This document shows, one piece after another, positions 58,606-64,000 of a stretch of 64,000 bases of DNA (its first letter is position 1; each line of letters opens with the position of its first letter). This DNA is from Bacteroidales bacterium UBA4772 (lineage in GTDB: Bacteria > Bacteroidota > Bacteroidia > Bacteroidales > VadinHA17): NCBI GenBank assembly GCA_002403305.1, contig DHHM01000023.1, positions 62,001-126,000 of the forward strand. The letters are read 5' to 3'. Below the pieces are notes generated by a model. It was not told the DNA's origin, made no database searches, and saw only the letters and a list, made by a program, of their open reading frames with translations. The translations under genes and the position numbers were made by a program.

Positions 58606-61197
58606 ATGAATTTTGAAAATTTCACCATTAAAGCTCAGGAATCGGTTCAGAAGGCGGCTGAGGTAGCTGCCGGCAAGGGGCACCAGGCCATCGAGTGCGG
58701 GCATCTGCTCAAGGGGATGGTCACCGAGGCTGAAAGCATAGTTTCATACATAATCTCAAAGAGCGGTGTCAACGGCTCCGTGTTCAACAAGGCCGTTGAT
58801 GATCTCATTGACGGCTATCCGCGTGTCAGCGGCGGTGAACCTTATTTCTCGCAGGCCTGCTCATCAGTCTTCAGCCGTGCGGCAGATCACGCCGCGAAGA
58901 TGCAGGACCGGTTTGTGTCTGTCGAGCATATTCTGCTTGCCATACCGGAGGGATCGGATGCGGCTGCACGGATGATGAAGGAGCAGGGTATCACCGCTGA
59001 TACGCTCAATGCAGCCATACGCGATCTGCGCAAGGGTGCGAAGGTCACCGGCCAGTCGCAGGAGGAGACCTACGACTCCCTGAATCGTTATGCCATCGAC
59101 CTGAATGAGCGTGCACGTGTCGGCAAGCTTGATCCTGTCATCGGAAGGGATGAAGAGATCAGACGGGTGCTGCAGATCCTCTCACGCCGCTCAAAGAACA
59201 ACCCCATCCTCATCGGCGAGCCCGGCGTCGGCAAGACCGCCATCGCCGAGGGACTGGCCCATCGTATTGTCCGTGGCGACGTGCCCGAGGGCCTCCTTGA
59301 CAGGAAGATATATTCACTTGATATGGGAGCCCTGATAGCCGGGGCAAAATACAAGGGTGAGTTTGAGGAGAGGCTTAAGTCTGTTGTTAATGAGGTGATA
59401 GCCTCTGACGGTGAAGTGATTCTCTTCATTGACGAGATACACACTCTCGTCGGTGCCGGCAAGGGCGAGGGGGCCATGGATGCCGCCAACATTCTCAAGC
59501 CGGCGCTGGCCAAGGGTGAACTGCGGGCCATCGGCGCCACCACTCTGAGTGAGTACCAGAAGTTTTTTGAGACCGACAAGGCTCTGCAGCGCCGTTTCCA
59601 GGTGGTCATGATAAATGAGCCCGACAGGGCTGACGCCATCTCAATACTGCGCGGCCTGAGGGAGAAGTATGAGGCTCATCACAAGGTAATAATAAGGGAT
59701 GAGGCGATCATTGCAGCCGTTGACCTGTCATACAGGTACATCACTGACAGGTTTCTTCCGGACAAGGCTATTGATCTGATTGATGAGGCCGCTGCCCGGC
59801 TCAGGCTGGAGATGAACTCCGTGCCGGAAGAGATAGATAGTGCCGACAGGCTCATCAGGCAGCTGGAGATCGAGCGTGAGGCAGTACGGCGCGACGGTGA
59901 TACCGTCAAGGAGAAGGAGCTCTCGAAGGAGATTGCCGACCTCGCTGCAAACCGCGATGAGCTGAAGGCCCGCTGGCGCTCAGAGAAGGATCTTGTTGAG
60001 AGCCTGCAGAAGATGAAGCAGGAGGCTGAGGAGCTGCGGTTCCAGGCAGAGAGCGCTGAGAGAGCGGGCGACTACGGCAGGGTGGCCGAGATACGTTACG
60101 GACGCCTGGTGGAGAATGAAAGCGAATCAGCTGCACTGCAGAAAGAGATAGAGGAGAAGCGTGATTCAGGTTCAATGGTTCGCGATGATGTGCGTGCTGA
60201 TGACATTGCTGAGATCGTATCACGCTGGACCGGTATCCCGGTGTCCCGCATGCTCGAGAGTGAGAGAGACAAGCTCCTGAGACTCGAAGAGGAGCTTCAC
60301 AAGAGGGTTGTAGGCCAGGATGAGGCTATATCCGCCGTCTCCGACGCCGTCCGCAGGTCAAGGGCAGGACTTCAGGATGACAGGAAGCCTGTGGGCTCAT
60401 TCATCTTCCTGGGCACCACTGGCGTTGGAAAGACAGAGCTGGCAAGGGCACTGGCAGAATACCTCTTCAACAATGAGAATCTGATGACTCGCATAGACAT
60501 GACCGAATACCAGGAGAGACACAGTGTCTCAAGGCTTGTGGGAGCACCTCCCGGGTATGTGGGTTATGACGAGGGAGGACAGCTCACGGAAGCGATAAGG
60601 CACAAACCCTATTCGGTAGTGCTCCTCGATGAGATAGAGAAGGCGCATCCCGACGTGTTCAATATACTGCTACAGGTGCTTGACGACGGTAGGCTGACAG
60701 ATAACAAGGGGCGCACAGTCAACTTCCGTAACACCATTGTCATCATGACCTCCAACCTTGGCTCTTCTCTGATACGCGAGAGCATCGGGGAGAGCAACGG
60801 CGAGATGGACGAAGAGAAGGCCGATAAACTGCGAAATGAGCTGGTACAGCTGCTCAGGAACACACTGAGACCCGAGTTTGTCAACCGTGTTGACGAGATC
60901 GTCATGTTCAGGCCTCTGACTGTGGAACAGATACGTGAGATAGTAAGGCTGCAGTTCGGAAGAGTGGCACGGATGCTTGAGGAAAAAGGCATCAGGAGTG
61001 AACTTACAGAGAGGGCAGTAGAGTGGCTTGCCGACAAAGGGTTTGACCCGCTTTTCGGGGCACGGCCGGTTAAGAGACTTATACAGAAGGAGATAGTGAA
61101 TGAACTGTCAAAAGCAATAATTGCCGGCAAGGTTGAAAAAGAGAAAATGGTAACGATAGATATTCAGGGGGGGAACCTGGTTATCGGCAACAGCTAA
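58606..61197 (+). CDS. clpB: ATP-dependent chaperone ClpB
   Basis: An 863-residue disaggregase. The N domain opens FTIKAQESVQKAAEVAAGKG; AAA1 Walker A is GEPGVGKTAIAEGLA with Walker B VILFIDEIHTLVGAG; the middle coiled-coil domain runs about 405-525; AAA2 Walker A is GTTGVGKTELARALA with TRIDMTEYQERHSVSRLVGA. The middle domain and the absence of a ClpP-binding IGF loop mark ClpB rather than ClpA/C. It works with DnaK on aggregates. It ends in a 3-base overlap with a convergent STAS gene. Confidence 0.96.
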   Translation: MNFENFTIKAQESVQKAAEVAAGKGHQAIECGHLLKGMVTEAESIVSYIISKSGVNGSVFNKAVDDLIDGYPRVSGGEPYFSQACSSVFSRAADHAAKMQDRFVSVEHILLAIPEGSDAAARMMKEQGITADTLNAAIRDLRKGAKVTGQSQEETYDSLNRYAIDLNERARVGKLDPVIGRDEEIRRVLQILSRRSKNNPILIGEPGVGKTAIAEGLAHRIVRGDVPEGLLDRKIYSLDMGALIAGAKYKGEFEERLKSVVNEVIASDGEVILFIDEIHTLVGAGKGEGAMDAANILKPALAKGELRAIGATTLSEYQKFFETDKALQRRFQVVMINEPDRADAISILRGLREKYEAHHKVIIRDEAIIAAVDLSYRYITDRFLPDKAIDLIDEAAARLRLEMNSVPEEIDSADRLIRQLEIEREAVRRDGDTVKEKELSKEIADLAANRDELKARWRSEKDLVESLQKMKQEAEELRFQAESAERAGDYGRVAEIRYGRLVENESESAALQKEIEEKRDSGSMVRDDVRADDIAEIVSRWTGIPVSRMLESERDKLLRLEEELHKRVVGQDEAISAVSDAVRRSRAGLQDDRKPVGSFIFLGTTGVGKTELARALAEYLFNNENLMTRIDMTEYQERHSVSRLVGAPPGYVGYDEGGQLTEAIRHKPYSVVLLDEIEKAHPDVFNILLQVLDDGRLTDNKGRTVNFRNTIVIMTSNLGSSLIRESIGESNGEMDEEKADKLRNELVQLLRNTLRPEFVNRVDEIVMFRPLTVEQIREIVRLQFGRVARMLEEKGIRSELTERAVEWLADKGFDPLFGARPVKRLIQKEIVNELSKAIIAGKVEKEKMVTIDIQGGNLVIGNS

Positions 61198-61544
61198 TAC
61201 GAGGGTCCCCTACGGTAACTCTCAAGGCAGCTCTCCCGGTCAGTGTGGATGTCAAGTGCCTTGTGAAGCTGAAGAAGCTCAAAGAGCTCCCTGGCTGACT
61301 CTGACAGGCCGCAGAGCCTGATGGAGCAGTAGTTGGAGTGTGAGACCCTCAGCAGGTGGAGTATCATGGCAAAAGCAGTACTGTCAAGGTAGTTGACACC
61401 GTCAAGGTCAATGACCACCTTTGTGTAGGGTGTCTCAAAAAGTTTTATTATTCCCGGCCTGATGGCGTCAACATTCAGGGCATTGATCCTGTCAGTTTTG
61501 AAGCTGATCACCTCAATGCCGTCAATTTTTTCTGAGATCACCAT
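61194..61544 (-). CDS. STAS domain protein
   Basis: A 116-residue STAS domain: VVIDLDGVNYLDSTAFAMIL holds the DST loop (Ser55/Thr56), a likely phosphorylation site. Six bases separate it from the upstream Hpt gene. Its stop codon overlaps that of clpB on the other strand. Confidence 0.85.
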   Translation of the reverse strand: MVISEKIDGIEVISFKTDRINALNVDAIRPGIIKLFETPYTKVVIDLDGVNYLDSTAFAMILHLLRVSHSNYCSIRLCGLSESARELFELLQLHKALDIHTDRESCLESYRRGPSY

Positions 61545-61550
61545 CCGGAA

Positions 61551-61904
61551 CTACTTTGACCTGGAAAGATAGTCGTTGATCTCTTCTGTCACCGTTGAGG
61601 CATCATCCCGGAACTTCTGTATGAACTCTCCGTAACGATCCCTCTGTTCACCAGCCTTGGCCAGCAGTTCAAACTCCTTGAGCATTTTAGAGGTATCTTC
61701 CATGCCCATTACTGACACCGAACCTTTGGCCTTGTGTGCAAGCAGCCCCAGCTCGTAATATTTTTCATTTTCGAGTAGCTCATTCATCTGTATTACAAAC
61801 TCCGGGATCTGGCTCATGAAGATTCCGGCTATCTCCTCCATGATGCCCGGATCGCCTCCGGTGACGCTGACGAGGTATTCGGGCTTGAAAATGGTATATT
61901 CCAT
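61551..61904 (-). CDS. Hpt (histidine phosphotransfer) domain protein
   Basis: A 117-residue single Hpt domain starting at the ATG at 61904; the frame extends upstream without homology. LLAHKAKGSVSVMGM has the phospho-accepting His57 with the conserved K-G. It would relay phosphate between hybrid kinases and receivers, none of which are in the window. It is paired with the STAS gene downstream. Confidence 0.82.
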   Translation of the reverse strand: MEYTIFKPEYLVSVTGGDPGIMEEIAGIFMSQIPEFVIQMNELLENEKYYELGLLAHKAKGSVSVMGMEDTSKMLKEFELLAKAGEQRDRYGEFIQKFRDDASTVTEEINDYLSRSK

Positions 61905-61928
61905 TAAATTCAACTTTGATTCCGGATA

Positions 61929-61936
61929 CAAATATA
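61929..61936 (-). promoter_or_regulatory. Candidate -7 element for the Hpt-STAS operon
   Basis: Read leftward, TATATTTG is an exact match 25 bases before the ATG at 61904; no matching upstream TTG. Confidence 0.45.
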
Positions 61937-62025
61937 GAAATAATGTAACTTTCAGCCTCTCAGGAGTCTCTAAAAGAGTCCGGCCAAACATGATTTATCA
62001 CATCAATTATTTTGGTTAAAAATGA

Positions 62026-62033
62026 TACTTTTG
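62026..62033 (+). promoter_or_regulatory. Candidate -7 element before gcvT
   Basis: TACTTTTG is an exact TAnnTTTG match 24 bases before the gcvT ATG; the nearest TTTG (62011-62014) is only 11 bases upstream. Confidence 0.4.
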
Positions 62034-62056
62034 CTTAAGATACTAAAAGTTTTGTC

Positions 62057-63169
62057 ATGAAAAATACTCCTTTTCTTAAGTTCCATGAGGCCCTTGGTGC
62101 CAGAATCATTCCTTTTGCCGGTTACAATATGCCTGTTGAGTATGCGGGTATCACCGAGGAGCATGTTACCGTGAGGGAGAAAGTGGGTGTCTTTGATGTC
62201 TCGCACATGGGTGAGTTCTGGGTAAACGGACCGCGAGCACTTGATTTTCTGCAATATATCACCACCAATGATGTGTCGGCACTGACTGACGGAAAGGTTC
62301 AGTATACCTGTTTTCCCAACGGTAAGGGAGGCATCGTTGACGATCTTCTCATCTATCGCTTCAGTGCTGAGAAGTATCTGCTCGTGGTCAATGCCGCAAA
62401 CATTGAGAAGGACTGGGATTGGTGTGTCAGCCATGCCGGACGCTTCGGTATCGAAACTGGTGCGGGCAAGGATCTGCACAATGCGTCCGAATGGACTGCC
62501 CAGCTGGCAATACAGGGTCCGATGGCCCTGCAGGCCATGCAGAAGCTGACGGAGGAGTCAGTGACGGATATGGAGTACTATACCTTCAAGGTGCTTACTT
62601 TTGCCGGGATTGAAAAGGTGATTTTCTCCACCACAGGATATACAGGTGCGGGAGGATGTGAGATATACGTCAGGAATGAGGATGCCCCCCGTCTCTGGGA
62701 GGCGGTATTCAAGGCAGGAGAAGAGTTTGGCATCAGGCCGGTGGGCCTGGGTGCCAGGGACACCCTGCGCCTGGAGATGGGCTTCTGTCTCTATGGCAAT
62801 GATATCAATGACACCACTTCACCCATTGAGGCCGGACTTGGCTGGATTACTAAATTCGTGCCAGGCAAGGACTTTATTGACAGAGAGTTGCTGCTCAGAC
62901 ACAAGGAGGAGGGAACAGAACGGCGCCTGAAAGGTTTTGTGATGGTCGACAAGGGTATCCCCAGGCAGCACTATGAGGTTGTTGATGCTGAAGGAAACAG
63001 CATAGGAGAGGTCACCTCAGGGACGATGTCACCGATGCTGAAACAGGGTATAGGGATGGCATATCTGAAGCGCAACTTCTGGAAAACGGACACAGAGATA
63101 TTTATACGCGTCAGAGGGAAGGACCTTAAGGCAAAGGTTGTAACCCTGCCGTTCTACAAGAAACAGTAA
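62057..63169 (+). CDS. gcvT: Glycine cleavage system aminomethyltransferase (T protein)
   Basis: A 370-residue T protein. FAGYNMPVEYAGITEEHVTV, VFDVSHMGEFWV and RDTLRLEMGFCLYGNDI are family motifs; the folate-binding Asp is in TNDVSALTDGKVQYTC. It transfers the methylene of glycine to tetrahydrofolate. The P, H and L proteins are not in the window. Confidence 0.95.
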   Translation: MKNTPFLKFHEALGARIIPFAGYNMPVEYAGITEEHVTVREKVGVFDVSHMGEFWVNGPRALDFLQYITTNDVSALTDGKVQYTCFPNGKGGIVDDLLIYRFSAEKYLLVVNAANIEKDWDWCVSHAGRFGIETGAGKDLHNASEWTAQLAIQGPMALQAMQKLTEESVTDMEYYTFKVLTFAGIEKVIFSTTGYTGAGGCEIYVRNEDAPRLWEAVFKAGEEFGIRPVGLGARDTLRLEMGFCLYGNDINDTTSPIEAGLGWITKFVPGKDFIDRELLLRHKEEGTERRLKGFVMVDKGIPRQHYEVVDAEGNSIGEVTSGTMSPMLKQGIGMAYLKRNFWKTDTEIFIRVRGKDLKAKVVTLPFYKKQ

Positions 63170-63191
63170 AATCCGTTCCTCTCATCCGGAA

Positions 63192-63908
63192 ATGACACAG
63201 AAGTGGCTTGAAATATGCTTTACTCCTGCGATCTTCAGCGAGCACGCCGATCGCGAGGCTATAATAGTGGTTGTTGATGTGCTTCGGGCCACCAGCTCAA
63301 TATGCAATGCATTTGCCAACGGCGTGAAGGAGATCATTCCCGTCTCGACGGTGGAGGAAGCGCGGGAGATGAAGGGGAAAGGGCATCTACTGGCCGCCGA
63401 GCGTGACGGTTTTGTGCTCAGTTTCGCCGACTTCGGAAACTCGCCATTTAACTTCACCGCTGACAAGGTGCAGGGAAGGAGTGTGGTTTACAGTACCACC
63501 AACGGCACGGGAATCATGAACAGGGCCTCTGATTGTCATGAGGTTGTGATAGGATCATACCTCAACTTCTCGTCGCTGTGCAGCTGGCTGGAGATGCAGG
63601 ATAGAAAGGTGGTTATCGTCTGCGCCGGGTGGAAGAACCGTTTCAATCTCGAGGATACACTCTGCGCAGGAGCCATTGCCGACAGGCTGCTCAGGGGAGG
63701 CGGGTTCAGGACCATCTGTGATTCGGTACATGCTGCCACTGACCTGTGGAAAGCAGCAAGGGAAGATCTGATGGGATACATAGAGAAGGCAGCGCAGAGG
63801 TCAAGGCTCAGGGATAAGGGTCTTGATGACTGTCTTGATTTTTGTCATACATTTGATGTGACGGAAAAGATACCGGTGCTGCGCGACGGAAAGATTGTCG
63901 AGTTGTGA
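63192..63908 (+). CDS. comB: 2-phosphosulfolactate phosphatase family protein (ComB)
   Basis: A 238-residue ComB-family protein: VVVDVLRATSSICNAFANG, LAAERDG, DFGNSPF, VVYSTTNGTG and CAGWKNRFNLEDTLCAGAI. In methanogens it removes phosphate from 2-phosphosulfolactate in coenzyme M synthesis; in Bacteroidota it may belong to sulfolactate or sulfonolipid metabolism. It starts 22 bases after gcvT and is probably cotranscribed. Confidence 0.9.
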   Translation: MTQKWLEICFTPAIFSEHADREAIIVVVDVLRATSSICNAFANGVKEIIPVSTVEEAREMKGKGHLLAAERDGFVLSFADFGNSPFNFTADKVQGRSVVYSTTNGTGIMNRASDCHEVVIGSYLNFSSLCSWLEMQDRKVVIVCAGWKNRFNLEDTLCAGAIADRLLRGGGFRTICDSVHAATDLWKAAREDLMGYIEKAAQRSRLRDKGLDDCLDFCHTFDVTEKIPVLRDGKIVEL

Positions 63909-63994
63909 CGCAAAATGAGTGTCTGACAGAAGGAACCCCGCAAAGCTCACCGGCAGAACGAAAATAACAGATTATCAATATAAACTTAACGGAG

Positions 63995-64000
63995 ATGAAA
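63995..64000 (+). other. Possible start of a further gene at the window edge
   Basis: ATGAAA preceded by GGAG ends the window; only two codons are visible, so nothing can be said of the product. The rest of the 92-base tail after comB shows no gene. Confidence 0.25.

Overview
The window looks like chromosomal DNA of a Bacteroidota (Bacteroidales-like) bacterium. Direct support comes from several promoters of the Bacteroidota form (TTG or TTTG, about 17-20 bases, then TAnnTTTG), a type IX secretion C-terminal sorting domain, CarboxypepD_reg plus TonB-receptor architecture, a polysaccharide utilisation locus built of lipoprotein glycoside hydrolases, the rsmD-DUF3822 gene pair, and mostly weak ribosome binding sites. 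The species cannot be named from the sequence alone.

Layout. 1-9.8 kb is the downstream part of a beta-glucan (laminarin-type) utilisation locus: the C-terminal part of a membrane-bound transcriptional regulator, a broken GH17-like glucanase, a large cytoplasmic phosphorylase-like enzyme, and a tight run of three lipoproteins, GH3 beta-glucosidase, GH16 endo-beta-1,3-glucanase and GH30 (probably beta-1,6-glucanase). A convergent type IX secreted CotH/lamin-tail protein follows. 12-16.6 kb holds thrB-thrC, an anaerobic sulfatase-maturating radical SAM enzyme and a Tat-lipoprotein dienelactone hydrolase. 16.7-25.8 kb holds a nucleotide-sugar dehydrogenase and a group of cell-envelope proteins: a two-barrel outer-membrane protein, an Asp-box lipoprotein, a small lipoprotein, a TonB-dependent receptor, another barrel and a PAP2 phosphatase.

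25.87-31.94 kb is the main accessory region: a roughly 6.06-kb integrated element bounded by a perfect 16-bp direct repeat. The right copy is the 3' end of a tRNA-Asp(GUC) gene. The element carries a tyrosine recombinase, a small helix-turn-helix (excisionase-like) protein, a VRR-NUC/PD-(D/E)XK nuclease, a compact block of small unknown genes (one resembling a phage small-terminase-type protein), two tiny membrane-protein ORFs, its own promoters and terminators, and a matching 10-mer near both ends that could be recombinase arm sites. No capsid, relaxase, replication or known defence gene is recognisable, so it is best read as a cryptic integrative element or phage satellite.

32-36.6 kb is a molybdenum-hydroxylase operon (xdhC, mocA-like, [2Fe-2S] subunit, Tat-type molybdopterin subunit). 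36.6-42 kb holds rsmD with DUF3822 and a one-helix membrane protein, a RecD-like helicase, a MATE/ANKH-like membrane protein and YjbQ. 42.1-46.1 kb is a translationally coupled sugar-nucleotide operon (rfbA-rfbC-rfbD-pgm-yjbQ). 46.3-55.3 kb holds rpsA with a repetitive acidic N-terminus, a STAS protein, RNase Z, guaA, an S41 protease, a THUMP-domain RNA methyltransferase and a SiaB-SiaC kinase/phosphoprotein pair. 55.4-64 kb holds an ABCG-like transporter with an extra N-terminal domain, clpB, a STAS plus Hpt pair, gcvT, comB and possibly the first codons of another gene.

Genes that work together: GH16 and GH30 would cut beta-1,3/1,6-glucan outside the cell, GH3 would trim oligosaccharides, and the phosphorylase could recover glucose-1-phosphate in the cytoplasm. 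Glucose-1-phosphate is also the substrate of pgm and rfbA further along, although nothing in the sequence ties these loci together. SiaB/SiaC, the two STAS proteins and the Hpt protein suggest phosphorylation-based partner switching.
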